Assembly: GCA_009602735.1 (NCBI GenBank)
Contig: WELA01012483.1
Coordinates: 7,888-71,887, forward strand
Reading direction: 5' to 3'
DNA length: 64,000 bases
DNA from: Mesotaenium endlicherianum
Taxonomy: Eukaryota; Streptophyta; Zygnematophyceae; Zygnematales; Mesotaeniaceae
In this document: positions 46,078 through 59,338 of the stretch, in pieces
Numbering within the stretch: the first letter of the stretch is position 1
How the letters are laid out: each line of letters starts with the position of its first letter
Notes under the pieces: model-generated
Told to the model about the DNA's origin: nothing
The model's input: the letters and a program-made list of their open reading frames with translations, nothing else
Database searches by the model: none
Position numbers and translations under genes: made by a program

Positions 46078-46138
<61 letters not shown>

Positions 46139-47645
46139 ACGAGCTTTTTGAGTGGACGGTGCAGGATGTGGCAAGGTGGGGACAGCTGGCCTGGGTGACG
46201 CCGATCATTGATATCATGTTCAACGGTGAGCACATCCTGCACCTTCCTTGTTGCTCGCTTCTCCTCTGCACCGCAGGCCTGACCCTTGCAGGAGAGCTTC
46301 TTCTTCTCGGAAAGAGCGCAGCCGCGGCACTACATCCCCTTTCTTACATTGAGGAGAACCCTCTCCCCTCTCTTTCTTGTGTCCAAGCCTAGGCACCACT
46401 TGAGAGAGGGAGGGTGCTGAGTTGTTTGATGCTGACGTGGCGGCGGCAGGGTCGAGCTCGGTGACGGACTTCATCGTGGCGGGCCTCTCGCGCTTCCTGG
46501 GCAACACCAAGGACTACCTGCGCATCCAGGTGCATGTCCCAACATGTTTGTTACGGGAACTGCATGCTTGTGCAATCTTGTTCCGTATTTACGGTGGTAA
46601 TACAGCATCGTATCGATGCTACTGACGGCAAGTGGTCTGCCACGGAAACATTTCTGTCACATTTTTTTTGGTTACATTCAACAATTGTCCCGTCTTTTTG
46701 GAGTAAAGAGCTCACATGAAAAGGTCGGCAATGCCAGGCCAGCTGCCTCATGAGATGCAGCCCAAGTGCCAGCAAGGTCAAACAGACCATTGTGGATGCG
46801 ACACGTGTGACGTGACAGCGTTCAACGGACTCCCCACTTCATCATGCAGTGTCGTCCCACGGGGCGTGTTCGGCAACAGTGAGAAGTTTGTGATTTGCTG
46901 TGCTCAACCTGTTGTGTCCGAGGTCGCCCGGTGTAGATATTCTCTCCTCTCCCAATGATGATTACTTGTTCTAGGTTGAGTAAGCATTGCTGGGCTGACG
47001 GTGCGAGTGCGTGTTGGCGCGTGCATGCGTGCATACGCTCAGGTGAAGCGCTTACCCGGCACCACAAAGGCCATGGACAACTCCTCTTCAAAGAACATCC
47101 AGCAGCTGTTTGCGCTGGCCGACGAGGTGCTGCAGGAGAAAGCGCTCTGCATCAACGAGTAAGGCCTCTCTCCATCGGCCAGCAGCGCCAGGATATGACC
47201 TAGCATGCACTCAGTTGTTGCCCCTGGGACGTTAGAGCACAGACGCCCTTATGAGGCCGTGAGCCGACGCTACCGCACACCTGTCTACCTCACCAAAGTT
47301 TGCCAGTCGGATATGCTGTGTTTCTCTGACTTCTACATGCCATGCCATGCGGGTGTCTGATGGGATTGCTATCGTGTCCTGCGCTGTTTGCGCCGCTCTG
47401 GCAGCGTGGGAGGTCACGAGCAACTGGACGAGACGAACGACGAGAGGCTGCAGTGGTATGCGGACCAGCTCATCCAAGAGCACCGCGCGCGCCTCTTCCG
47501 CCCGCACACAAAGCATGTGTCTGCTTTCCATCGCAGTCGAGCGCGCAAGGAGGAGGCAGAAAAGACGCCCGCTGCCGTCCGCTGGGGACGCCTGAAGGCT
47601 CTCACCCTGAAGCCTCGCTCCATTCTTGGCGCCTTCTCCGCCTGA
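43275..47645 (+). CDS. patatin-like phospholipase (plant type), interrupted
   Basis: Patatin-like lipid acyl hydrolases release fatty acids from membrane lipids by a Ser-Asp dyad. Exons that fit in phase: 43275-43782, 44138-44528, about 45659-45730, 46144-46225, 46450-46529, 47043-47158 and 47405-47645. Exon 1 has a 130-residue acidic N-terminal extension, then the oxyanion motif LTIDGGGMRGCIPARLL. Exon 2 has the nucleophile box YFDVVAGTSVGGLL and RPKYGCRKYEKTLRENL, ending LADVCR. Later exons carry LMLSLGTGEQ, VARWGQLAWVTPIIDIM, LGNTKDYLRIQ and the C-terminal helix. The block expected after ADVCR (ATSAAPTYF and the D-G-G/A with the catalytic Asp, about 100 residues) is absent. In its place lie two primase exons and an N at 44547. 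As assembled the gene could not be active. A misassembly is possible. The start is the first in-frame ATG. Confidence 0.8.
44717..45369 (+). pseudogene. two exons of DNA primase large subunit (PRIM2/PriL) inside the patatin gene
   Basis: Exon 44717-44776 encodes GIGLKLEDALVFWRSEFAQK, and exon 45295-45369 encodes SGAEKFEKEYAYGIRYNYGKEGKRT (cited in parts: KFEKEYAYGIRYNYGKEGKR). Both are flanked by AG and GT and are phase 0. Together they match the eukaryotic primase large subunit segment GIGL-LEQAL-FW-EF ... FDK-YSYNIRH-FGKEGKRT, just before the Fe-S domain that follows with DYTP-SC. The next exon with that cysteine is not found in the window, nor is any upstream primase exon. This subunit helps start RNA primers in replication and would normally be a separate gene. 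Here it is a fragment, either an inserted piece or an assembly artefact. Confidence 0.8.
45097..45119. repeat. (CA)n microsatellite
   Basis: About eleven CA units in an intron-like stretch of the patatin locus. A looser ACAC/ACGC-rich tract lies at 44790-44880. Confidence 0.8.
46079..46141. repeat. (CT)n-(CA)n compound microsatellite
   Basis: About 17 CT units followed by about 13 CA units, ending directly at the splice acceptor of the patatin exon at 46144. The tract doubles as the pyrimidine-rich acceptor region. Confidence 0.85.
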
Positions 47646-49092
47646 CAGCCAGCCTCTTCACCTGGATGGGTTTGCAAAGTTCAGACCTCTGCCCACCTTT
47701 AGGCCTCCCTTTTTTTATTCCACGAATCGAACCGTGCAGACTACTGTTTTTGACGAGTGCACCTGATCGTGCGTTTTTAACGGCTGGTGCCACTCGAGTG
47801 TGTGATACAATAAGTTATAACGGATGTACATTGCACAAGTTTTGGCTGTGCCGCTCAATTGGTGGATGTAGGTTACTTAGTTATGCAGTAATTTTCAGCT
47901 GTTCAGGCTGAAACTTATGTACTTAGACGGGTGTCGTGACGGCAAACATCTGAAAATGACGCATTGGCTGTCACACAGGGAGGATAGGATCTACACGTCA
48001 GCAGCTCCAGGCAGATTGAGAAGATGCATTGCCGTCATTTGTAATTTTATGCTTGAACAAAGTAACCCAGCTGATCAATGTTGGTGCCGGTCCTAAGTGT
48101 GTGCCCAGAACATAGCTGGCTGTTCTGGGCAGCTTGAAGGGCTGCGTGTCGAAGTGAGGCTGCGTGACATTGCCGCATTCGCATGCTTCAACGTTTTGCT
48201 TGAAACTCCAAAATTTCTATGCTTCCGCTTCGCGCAATCCTGCAGCCATTGCAGGTGGAAGTCACTGCTCCACTTACCCACCCGCCTGTGTGCACACGAG
48301 CACATCCAAGAGCAAGCGACCGTCAGGCTTGCATAAATGAGTTGAGCATTGAAAATACAAAAAGGAAAAAAAGAATAAGAAATTGTACACATACATATAG
48401 AGACATTTATGTACTTAGGCCAGTTAGTGCGTACTTACATTTGCTTGTCAAGACTAGTTTTCCCACTCCTTGCAAAGCACTTTGCAAAATAGAAATGCAA
48501 GCAGTCCTTGGAGTCACCTATGCATTGGACACACTGCATTCCATTGAGCTATCCACGCTGATTTACAAGCATAGCAAGCGTACACAATTTTTCCCTTATT
48601 CCACACAATCGAGTAGTACGCGCAGTGTTGGATATTTCTATTATTTCATTATTCGCCTTCTCCATGTAACCTTTCCTCATTTTCTTTCGAAGTCATGCGA
48701 GGTGAAGACAATATTTCAACCTTCATATTGACAACTTGTGTGCAAACGAAAACTGAGCTGACATCCAATGGACCTCATGACAGAAACTTTCACTCGTATA
48801 GAACTTGCTGGGCTCGAAACATGTATAGCAATCAAGTTATTCGAAAGTGCACATTCCTTTATTTGAGACACAAGAACAGAGATACATTTTTAACTTCTGA
48901 CGACATGTTAGCGGGACAACAGTTGAAGAAGAGGTGTCCGTACTTTACACATTAATGCTGCAGAACTAGACCAGCCTCAGGTCACTCGGACCTTTGCCAG
49001 CGGAACCCTGTCCTCTTGTCTCTCTGTACAGGGCTTAAAGTCGTCAATCTCGTGCCTCGCTCGCCATCGTTTCCATGAGTGAGATCTGGTAC
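47646..49092. other. intergenic DNA between two convergent genes
   Basis: Contains the 3' untranslated ends of the patatin gene (+) and the UPL3-like gene (-). No reading frame, repeat or RNA gene is recognisable. Confidence 0.6.
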
Positions 49093-52000
49093 TTAAGAGA
49101 GGTCAAAAGAGCCTTGCCCTTCACGAATGGCATACATGATGCGCTCCTTCATTACTTCCTGCTCACACACACGCAGGCAGACCCCCCCCACCACCTTCAT
49201 CATTACCGGTGTGGAGCTGCAAGATGCCTCCGATCCCCCTCAATCACAGCAGGCAAGAACGTTTCAGGCTGCTTCTAGAGTTACAGTAGTAGGACATACC
49301 TTGCACGAGTAAGGTGGCAGCTTCAGGTAGTTGGCGCACGTCATGACACTTGGCAAATCGCCATCGGCCAGTGTCGTGCCCTGGCCTATGACATGGCCAG
49401 GGCTTGATGACGTGGCAGCCGCTGCAGTGCCAGGCGGAGCCACCCCCGTGGGATGCTGCGCACACTCTCAACCCACACCCGCAGCAGTAGTCAGCACCAA
49501 ATCTGCTGATGAGAATGCGGGGCGGAAAACAGCAGGAGGAAAATGAGACACTCCTCAGTAAATCCCTGTCCAGTACAGCCTATCGTATCCTTGGACTCCT
49601 CTTGTGTGATGGCTGGCGCCACCACATGCATGCTGCCCATGAGGTGCCCCAGCTGAGCACCCATCGTGTTTCAGCGAGAGGCTCAGGCTCAGGCTACAGA
49701 GAGGGCACATGCACCACAGGTACAGAATGAGGTCACGCGTGCCTCTTCACCTTGCGCACGATGGTGAGCTTTGGAGTGAGGCAGGCCAGACCGCCGGGGG
49801 GCAGCCGGGGCGCGCCCGTCACAAACCTCAAAAAGGCATGCTGCTCCTCCGGCGTCAGCTCCCCCATGATCTCCAGCAGCTGTTCGCACGCTCACAACCA
49901 ACCAATCGTGCACACCCCTGGGTCGTTGAGAGGGGAGGAGAGCAGCCCAAGTAGACCTAGTAGATGTACTGCTGACAAGTGTGCAGGGCTACAGCAACAT
50001 TGTTGCCACCCATCACATGCCCAGCTGTGCAGCACACAGGAGATGGGGAGAGGGGGAGGGAGACTGACATTGACGATGGGGGGGCTGCTGGCTGTGTAGC
50101 CGTGATCAAATTTGAGATGCTCCGCCAGCGTCTCCGGCTGCAAACCTCGTTGCCACAGACCCCTCTCCCTCTCCACAGGTCAGGGGGGGAAAAGAGGCAG
50201 AAGGCATGCAGACAATTGCACCAAGGAGGCAGCACTGGCCCCATCCCAAGGCAGACAGGGAGCAAGTGTGCCCGGGTGGATGTGGAGTTGGCAGAAGGAC
50301 AAGCTCACTGACCCGCCACAGCTCCTTGCGGCCGCACAGAATGGCCTCCAGCTCTTCCTCATTGAACACCTCCAGAGACGCCAGCTGGAACACCTGCAGC
50401 GCCCCCATTATGCCGCCCCCTCACATGTCAGCAGACGTAGCCATCACCTCTTTTCCGGAAATAACGTGCAGTTGCAAACAGACACGTGGGAATGAGGGCA
50501 GGCGCGTGCCTGGTTGAACCCCTCGCGCAGCGCGGTGATGGCGGGCGCGATGCCGGAGCGCACGGTGGCTTCCACCACCAGCGCCACGTACTCCTCCACG
50601 CTGTCCTCCGTCACCTGCCGCAGCCGCACCCCCACCTTGCTGTCAACTCCCCCTCCTCTGCCCAGTGCACTGAGACTCCCATGTGGGCAAGCAGGAGAAG
50701 AGCGTCAGAGAAGGTGGGAGGCAGGGCAGCGGACCATAATGTCGTCGCCGTGCGGCTTGAGCAAGTACTCCGGGTGGCCGGGCAGCGTGAAGGAGAGGCA
50801 GAGGTCGTCTACGCGGCACCCGTGCAGCAGCAGCGGCACCCCCTCCTGCCTGCGGGCCACCAGGGCCTGCAGCTCCAGCAGGGTGCGCGCTAGCTGCGGC
50901 TCAAACCCAACCATGTCGTACACGTCCAGCTCCTGTGCCACCACCACCACGACCACCACCACCACCACCGTCGCCGACTCACGCACATGCTCAGCCCACT
51001 GAATGCCGTGGGAGAGACAAGCACCAGCCATGTAGCATGCCGCCTAGCAGCAGGAGTAGGACACGCTCAAGTACCTGGCCAAGGAGCAGCTTGTAGAAGG
51101 CGGGGGCAAAGGCCATGTCTAGTAGGCGGCCGTCCTGAAGCGCCTTGGCCATCACTCGGCCCAGCAGCCGGAAGTGCTCCACCACCTTGGCATGCCCCTC
51201 CTGCTCTGCGCGCCACGGCCGCGGGAACAGCCCCAGGGGCGCCGTCACGTACTCCACACCCGCTGCAGCCCTCCTGCCCTCCTTCTCCTCCTCCTGCTGC
51301 TGCTGCTGCTGCTGCATGAGCACATCCTCCCCATCTTTGTTGCCCGCCGCCGCCGCCGCCTCTTGAGGAGCGGGGGCAGGGGCGGAGGTGCGCCACATGC
51401 GAAGGCTGGTCTTCTGGAGCTCGTGGCTGAGCAGCGTGTAGAACTCCAGCGTGGGGCCCAGGCCCGTGCCCACCTCGCCAAAGTACTCCACCTCCAGCAC
51501 GGCCTTGTGGCCCGCGTACAGCTCCATCACCTTCACGCCCGACTCCAGAATGCGATCGCGCGACACGCGCACCTTCTGCCGCTGCAGCCGCCCCACGCGC
51601 AGCTCGCGGCTCTCGCGGTCCGTGTGCGTATGCGCACCCGCCGCCGACTGCTGCTGCTGCAGCCGCTGCAGCGCGCGCGAGAGGCCCAGCGCTGTCGCGT
51701 TAAAGTATTGCCGCCGCGTCTCAAAGGGGAACAGGAAGGGGCACGCACTGGTCAGCTGACGGCACCACGCGGGCAGCCCCCCCGAGCACAGGGCCACCGC
51801 ATCCTGCATCTGCCGGCTCAGCTTGGGCGTCAGCTTGCTGCTCACAAACTCTGCCGCCGGCAGTGCTGCGGCCCCGGCCCCCGCCCCCTCCGCGCGAAGG
51901 CGCGGCACCAGGCGGTTGAGGCCGTCCAGCACGCGCAGCAGCAGCAGCACGCTGTATGTGGGGTTCTTCTTGTCCAGGTCGCACGGCAGCGACCGGCTCA

Positions 52001-55000
52001 TGATGGTGTCCACCACCGACGCATGCTGCCACCCGTGCTTTGACCTCAACTTCCGCCGGTGGTGATGCGCGGCGGTCTCTTTATGGACGGCACTGGCAGC
52101 GGAGGAAGCAGCAGCAGCACCAGCAGCAGCAGGGTTGGGGCTGCTGCTACTAACTGGCCCTGCTTTGTCCTTCTTCTCCACAGAGCCGGGGGGGCCCAGT
52201 GCATCGGCCCTCCTGTAGCTGATGGTGTAGACGTCCTCCCAGATCTTGCGGCCCATGCTGGTGCCCGCGGCCAAGCCGTGAGCTCCCAGGCCGGAGCGTG
52301 CGCCCTCCTCCTCCTCCTCATCGGCCACCGCCTGCAGTTGGATGGCCTGGAAGATGGTCATGGAGCGGTCCAGCTCGCGGCCGCCCAGCGAGAAGGCCAG
52401 CTTGGGGGGCAGCGACGCCGCCGCCGCCGTCGCCATGGAGCGGCGCTCGCGCCTGCTGCCCAGACCGTTGCTCTCCAGCTGCGCGCTGGCACTAGCCAGG
52501 GCTTCGGCAAATGTCTGGCGCGAGGCCGTGGCAGCCCTCAGAGCCGCCTCCAGAGCGGCCGAAGGACCGCCACCAGACGAGGGTGCCGTCGTCGCAGCCA
52601 CAGAGGCGGGTGTGGCTGTCGCTGCTGCTGCTGCTGCTGCTGGCACTGACGACGATGACGGCCCTGCCGCATTCTCCCCCCGGTCACCGCCCAGCCGCAC
52701 GTCGTGCACGCGGTCCCCTCCACATGGCGCCGCAACGTCGTCTCCAACAACCTAGCAAGCCATCCACGCCAGCCACAGCATAGGAGCGCGTCACACGTGC
52801 AGAAACGCAGGTGTGCCCTTCAACACTCAAACACAACGCCAATCAGCCAATCAGCTAGCCACCTTGCACAGGGACGAGGAGGCAGTACACAGGAAGAAAC
52901 TCGACATGAGATGACAATAGGCACACCTCCTCCTCATCCTCCTCCTCCTCGTCGTCCTCTGCTTTGTCTTCTCCGTCCTCCTCCTCTTCCTCCTCTTCGT
53001 CCTCGGCGTTGTCCTCGTCATCCTCGTCCTCAGATGGCACCTCCTCATCCATATCCATGGGCTCAACCAAGTTCTCCTCCTCCTCCTCCTCCTCATCTTC
53101 CTCCTCTTCATACTGCCAACCCTCCCCCAAACATCAAAATCACATGACAAACCACAACCCTACTAGCAACCTACAGACTGTTCCCAGCAATACAACCAAC
53201 TTCACCCAGCTCCTCTGGCCTGCCTCTCCCTAAAGCACTTTTTGTTGCTGCCAAGGTTATAGGTCTTCGTAAAGCGTGAAGACATACCCCCCGCAGAAAA
53301 GGACCTCCTACACACAACCTTGCATAACCCGGACTCCTGCCAGAGGACCAGCCCCCCACCACGATGGACGCTCCGCAAGATGCCAGAGAGGGCTGGCAGG
53401 CAGACAGGCAGGCAGCGTACCGGCTCCTTCACTCCCGGCGATGTCTGAGCCGCAGCGGCCCTACGGCGAGTCATGGGACCAGCCGCACGGTCGACACCTG
53501 GCAGTGTGCTTCCACCAGCAGCTGCGGCTCTCTTTGTGGCACCCTCTCCCACCTCCTCCCCATCCGCCGCTGCGGCAGCTCTGGAGGATGTCCTGCGAGA
53601 CACGCCTGCGCTTGACCTGGGCACAGAGCTCGGCCCAGGAGGCGGCGCAGCGGCAGGGGCAGGCGCAGGAGTAGAGCCCGCCTCAGGTGCAGCAGATGCA
53701 TCGTGGCGGTTCACTCGCGGCCACAGGAAGTCCTCGACAGCCGCAAGCGTGGCCAGCGGCTCGATGAGCACAATGTTGGAGGAGTAGTCGCGCAGCAGCT
53801 TGTCGGAGCTGGCCCGGGACAGGCGCAGCTTGAAGGGCTGCGTGAGAGCACTCAGGCCGGCGGCCACGGAGGAGCCGCCCGCGCCCGGCGCGCGCGTGGC
53901 GTGGCTGAGCATGACGGGGAAGCGCTCGAGCGAGGCCAGCGCCGCCTGCAGCTTGCGCACCAGCATCAGCATGGGCGACTCCGCCTCCTCCACCGCCGCT
54001 GCCTGCGCAGGCGGCAACGCCACCTCCACGAAGTGCTTCAAGCGCTTGCTAACGCGCAGCCGCAGCTGCTCGTGCTCCCCCTCATTGTCGTCCGCGGCAT
54101 CCCTGCCTCCCAGGCCGCAGGAGAAGAAGGCCAGCAGAGCCTCCACCGCACCGCTCCCGATGAACTCAAACGTGGACACACCCTCACCGTCCGATAGCAC
54201 AGCCAGGAGCTCCCTAAGCACTGCCACGTCATCCTCGTCGTTCTTCTCAGTCAGAGCGGCACTCACGCCCACGGCAGCCTTGCCCTTGCCCTTGGCATCG
54301 GCAGCGGACGGAGGTGCCGTGAGGCGCCCGCACAGCTCCTTGAGCTTCTTCAGGCTGTCGGAGAGGCCCTCCTCGGGAGAGTTGGCATCGCCCGCGGGGA
54401 AGTAGAGGTCCTTGAAGCGCTGCAAGCGAGCCACAAGCGCCGCCCTGGGCCCGTCCTCCGGAGCTTTCTCGGTGGCCCTTGGTGGCGCAGCATCCTTCTC
54501 CCTCCTGTCTGCCGCAGCCTGCCCCTCGAGCCGGCCCCGCCTGCTGCTCCCGCCCCTGCAAGGCTTGGCAGCCTCTGTGGCTGCCATCGACTTGCTTGCG
54601 GCCTCTGCAGCGCTGTCCTTTGGGGCCGCAGCTGTCGGGGCTGCGTGGGGCTTCTCCCGAGCAATGAGACCCCCGATGGCGTGCACAACCCCCTCCTTCA
54701 CAAAGCTCTTGCGGAACTGATCCGGAAGCTTCTGCATGAGCATCTCCGCGGACACAATGGCCAGGTTGAGGACGGCAGTGTCACTTGACGCAAGCGCCCC
54801 CGCCAGGAAGCTGTTGCCCTTCACCATGCAGCAGCAGCACTCCTCGTCAGAAGTCAGGAAGTTTTTCTGCAAGCAACGGCTTGGCTGCACCTGCACTTAG
54901 AGCCCAAGCATGCTTGCGGGGAAGGGTACGCGCAGAGGGAGAGCTCTTGCCTGGAGATGTTGAGAGTCTGAAGGAGGGGCCGCAGAACGTCGGGGCTCCC

Positions 55001-57992
55001 GTGGTACAGCACCTTGGTGATGGCCCCCAGGCACTTGCGCCTCACCATGGGGTTGATGCTGGAGCCATACACCTACAACACACGCACAAGTGCCACCCCC
55101 AGCGACATGAGCATCCCCAGCTGCAGCCTGGGTGGCCGCTTGCACGAAGCAGGTTCCCTCCTGACTGACCCTGGCAGCACTCTGCAGGAGCTCACCTGGA
55201 TGAGGACGGGCAGAAGGTTGCTCGCAAACTGCTCCAACAGGGCTGGCTGCTCCTGCAGCAGCTTCTCCCGGCCCTTGTCAGCCGAGCGGTCCTCCTCTGC
55301 AGCAGCAGAAGAAGCAGCAGCAGGAGGCCGACCGGCCGGCACTCTTCGCCTGCTTGTGCTTGGTGTGGCTGCTGGGGCGGACGCCGATGTGGGTGGCGGT
55401 TGAGAGGCAGAGGCACCACCCGTGTCTGGCAAAGCGGGCAGCAGGTCATGTGCCAGAGACACTATCTCATACAGCTGCGCAGAGAGGGAGAGAAGCAGCC
55501 ACAATCAGCATATTGTCATACTTGTGCACTACCCTACACAGCTGGCTTGAGCTCTCAGATTGAAGGGTGCGTGCGACACCCTTTCTCGTTCATCTCCCAT
55601 TCCTACCCCATCGCCTGTCAACAGAAGGGCACTGAAACCACAGGAGATGTGCACACCCAACCGTCACCCCCTGCATGCTTCATGTTTATGCCCTCTTCAG
55701 CACCGCATCACCGCGAGAGAGGCCACAAGACATCTTAGATTCAAGAACATGGCTGACGTGGGGTATTCTTGTTTTGCAACAGACTGTGGTGCCCACCTGA
55801 TCGGGAGGCCTGCTGATGGTGGAGGCGGAGGTGGAGCCAAGCAAGACGTCTTTCAAGGTGGCGCTGATGCCCAAGAGCAGCAGCTTCTCCACCGCCGCAC
55901 CCGATCCCGCCGCACACGTGGCCAGAAGCCGCACCAGGCCCTGCACCACCCATGGCGCGCAAAGCGAGGCTGTCAATTAGCCTCATCTGCAACAGCACAG
56001 AGGGGTCTGATACTTCTGCGGGGTTACGCGGGAGCGAGGAAGTGATACCGTGTAGGTGGATGAGCTGAGCGGGACTTGAGGCGCGCTGCCCGCGCTGACT
56101 GAGATGAGGCGAACTGCGTGAGCCAGGAGGCCGTGCGCGCAGAGGCGGTCCAGCTTCTCTGTCGCGCCCGCCATCGAGTCCGCAATCCTGGTGAGGCATA
56201 TGCAGGCGTGCTCCACCACCTGCAGCGACAGTAGCAGCAGCAGCAGCAGCAGACGTGTCATGGGAATATGAGCAAGATACGTCGTCCCAAAAGTAGGTGC
56301 AAACGGATTGCAGGTGCACGATAAAGACAAGGAGGAATCATGAAGCTGACAACTGGAGTCAAATCGAATTCCAACACAATACTCCGATCTTTGTATCTTT
56401 GAAGTGAAATAAGCTCAGGAAGAAATGGTGATATGTCACCTTTGTGTCCTGGTACTGGAGCAGGTTTGTCAGGTTCGGAACGGCCTCCATGACCATGTCG
56501 GTGGAGTCCGGTGAAAGCTGGCGACAGATATTGGCAGCAGTGGACAACGCCACTCTCTGTAAAAAAGGCATAGCCAATCCTGGGTAATTATTGACTCGAA
56601 AAGGACAAACAAGGGCCAGCATAATCTATGCGTCAATGAAGTAATGAGCAGGGGCTGCATTTATCCATACAATCTGCTGCATGGGTGTACCTGAACTCCA
56701 GTGGAAAAAAAGTCAAGATAGGAAAGAACAGCCATCAAGCCACCAGCGCGAAGACACGGTCCCGGGTGCTCATGAGATATTTTCTCCAGGGCTTGGAGGG
56801 ACTGCCAGGAGAGACGGAACTAGGGGTTAGATATAGCCAGGGGCAAGCATAGACGACACAAACTTGTCAAAGATACCTGCAAATAAGTGAGACAAACATA
56901 CATTTCACAAGTAATTGCTTACACGGCTAGCACAACCAGGGACGATTTCTAATCGACACAAGTCATAACACAAAGGAAAGCTGGAGTTTGGCCTTCTTTG
57001 CTCCAACTTGCGATTGTGTGATTGCGACTACATGTGCAAACAAAAAGTTTACCAACAAGTAATATGTCCCACATATTTCGGCACATATAATCTGTAGAAA
57101 ATTTTGCACATACCTGTTCAGCAAGATCTATGTACTCAATAGTGAGTAGTCGTGCACAGAAGCAAGGGACTGCTCCATAGTGCACAACAGCCGCACAGGA
57201 TGAGGGGAGAACATCACAGAGATGAGTCAATGCTCGGGCCGCCAGCAGCATGATGTCTGGATTATACTCGCTATTCAGGAGTCCAACGAGGACAGGAACA
57301 AATGAATCAACCGAGAAGTTGCTCAGAGAATCTTCTGTTCCGATAGACAGTATCTCACAGAGCTGTGAAAGAGCTTCCAGTTGACGACCTTCCTGCCCTT
57401 CAGCTCTGAGTCCCGATAATATGCCCTTTAATCTACTGTTCTGGAAGGAGGATGAGGCTCCTGGAGGAAGCAGGTCATCCAGTCCAGCTCCGAGTTTCCT
57501 GAGCAGACCATTTAATGCGTGGCTGGCGGATGCCAATCCATGCTGGTGCAGGGCTCCTTCCATATCCTGGTCATCATCCAAGGCCTCAGACATTCCTGCT
57601 GCTGCTGCTGCTGCCGCTACTCGATCTCTCAACTTAGTTTGCTCCCTTTCCTTTTCCCTCTCCCTTTCTTTAGAATTTCCTTTCCCCTTTCCTTTATCAT
57701 TCTCCTGGACTGCTGAGAGATCAAGCTCGGCTTTAGGAGCTTCTTCTTCCTTATCTTCCATGTTGGGACTAGTTTTTGCAGGAAAACTTGACAAAGCCGC
57801 TGGATCTTTGTGTTGAGGTCCTGTTGGATTGCGCTTCGATAATCGACTTGGTCGCTGTGAAGCACTCGATACTTTTGCACGCTTACTGGGCACTAGATTA
57901 GGAGTCTTTTGTGGAGGGACTCGGGAGGGTTTCCCACGGGTTGTTGGCCCCTGTGCTGCGGCCTCGGCCCTTTTCCTGCTGCGCGTTTCCAT
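49093..57992 (-). CDS. UPL3: HECT E3 ubiquitin ligase, UPL3/UPL4-like
   Basis: Transfers ubiquitin from an E2 to substrates through a HECT cysteine. The ATG at 57992 opens METRSRKRAEA, the start typical of plant UPL3. Exon 1 (57992-57114) and exons 56801-56691, 56556-56440, 56220-56049, 55940-55797, about 55474-55197 and 55072-54951 encode armadillo repeats (LLAARALTHLCDVLP, EKISHEHPGPCLRAGGL, INPMVRRKCLGAI). A long exon (about 54868-53425) and an acidic exon (about 53115-52930) follow. The HECT domain spans about 52750 to 49093: YFGEVGTGLGPTLEFYTLLS, LLGRVMAKALQDGRLLD, EYLLKPHGDDIM, EHLKFDHGYTA, FVTGAPRLPPGGL, the catalytic Cys in VMTCANYLKLPPYS, and the end EGQGSFDLS at 49096. The final exon is 49158-49093. 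All expected blocks are present in order, so it looks functional. Alanine, glutamine and acidic runs are longer than in flowering-plant relatives. Several exon edges are approximate. Confidence 0.93.
52930..53115 (-). other. acidic low-complexity exon of the UPL3-like gene
   Basis: About 60 residues, nearly all Glu and Asp (…EDEDDEDNAEDEEEEEEED…), between the armadillo part and the HECT part. Plant UPL3 proteins carry an acidic segment at the same place. The DNA is a run of CTC/TCC triplets on the plus strand and may vary in length. Confidence 0.8.
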
Positions 57993-58580
57993 AAACAGGA
58001 GTGTCAGTGCAAGCAGAGAGGCAAGAATACCTCCCGCTCACGCCATGAAGGGCAGTCTTCGAGCACTCCAGAGGGAAATTCCCTATTATACTCATTCATC
58101 CAACACCAATATGGCAATCCCTTTCTCATATATTCAAGCACACACTTCTTGATGCCATAACTCCTTGGCAACAATTACATAGTGCACCTGTGTACGTAGC
58201 ATCATGCACTTCACTTCCAACGAAGTTAGATATGTTCACTGCTCTATCACTGCTTGTGCAAAAGCTGAACTTCACGTCTGGTCGCGCATCGCATCCCACT
58301 CATCATGTACCTTGGGCGATGGATGACTCATACCCGATCCAGGGTTTAAACATGTCGATGGGTGCTTGAAGTGACATACACAAGCAACCATTGTAAGAAG
58401 AGACCACGTGGCAATAGAAGAAACTTGCATTTCTAATGCAATGCTTCCGACCACGTCCGACTGCGTCCGACTGCTTCTGATGGCTTCTGACGCCCTGGAG
58501 GTGCCCTGGGTGGCCCTGAGGCCCCTGGTCCCGCGATAAAGAAATCCCGACCCCCTCGACTGTTATACCCGTTCGTCTTA
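57993..58580. other. upstream region of the UPL3-like gene
   Basis: Presumed promoter and 5' leader. No clear TATA box, repeat or reading frame is seen. Confidence 0.4.
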
Positions 58581-59338
58581 CAGTGTTTACCCATTAGCGC
58601 CTTTTGGCACAATTTCCCGGGCAAAGACCACCTCTGAAGACCTCCTCGTTTGACTAGCACTTCAGATGTGTGCATCTACGGTCAAACGAGGTAGTCTGTA
58701 GCGAACCATGACGTCATTATCCTTCGACACGCTTGAAACATCGCGCAGAAAGAAGAGACGACCGTCCACAACTTGTTGAATAAAACAGGAAAAAGTCCAA
58801 CATAATCCATCTCAATTCACCGCCTCTTGTGCTACCAGACAAACAAACGTCAGCAATCTGAAGCTTTGATCGATGATCCTGCACGACGTGGAGCTCGCCA
58901 GCTGAGCAGCGCAACAACTTTTGAACGTTCTTCCGCACGCGCTTCGACCTCCCCACCTCGACGGTCTTTGGACTGAACAGACTGGTCTAGACTGGAAATT
59001 TTGCATCGATATATCGATGCATCGATGCGCTCCCTAGTCTACCGGTAAACCGCGCATAGCATTAGTGGTTGTTTCACGTGGTATAGGCACCGCACGAACT
59101 GTCAGGATTGTGTTCTGACATTCACTGACAAAATTTGCACCGAACCCATAAAAATGGCCAAAGTGGTCGGCATCTGTCAGAGTCGGGGCACAATTGTCTA
59201 CAACAGCAATCAGCCACCTATTGCACACTCGGAGAAGGTCGTCCAGACTCACCAACGACATACTGACGACATCAACCGTTTTTCCAGACTAGTCCACGGG
59301 CTGGTCGAAGTCCAATCGGTTCTAATGGGTAAACACTG
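58581..59338. mobile_element. candidate non-autonomous TIR DNA transposon
   Basis: The 17-bp sequence CAGTGTTTACCCATTAG at 58581-58597 recurs as its exact reverse complement at 59322-59338, 758 bp end to end. Both ends are flanked by TTA, a possible 3-bp target duplication as made by PIF/Harbinger-type elements. The interior has no transposase that I can recognise. An 18-bp palindrome (GCATCGATATATCGATGC, 59003-59020) lies inside. The class is uncertain, since a CAGTG start also recalls hAT elements, which would leave 8 bp. Confidence 0.45.

Noticed and set aside
51174-52043. Long plus-strand open frame of 289 codons
   Set aside because: It is the antisense of the GC-rich HECT exon and has Leu/Arg/His-rich, low-complexity composition. 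The minus-strand protein is strongly conserved.
53276-54720. Several plus-strand frames over the long UPL3 exon
   Set aside because: Shadows of the Ala/Arg-rich minus-strand coding sequence.
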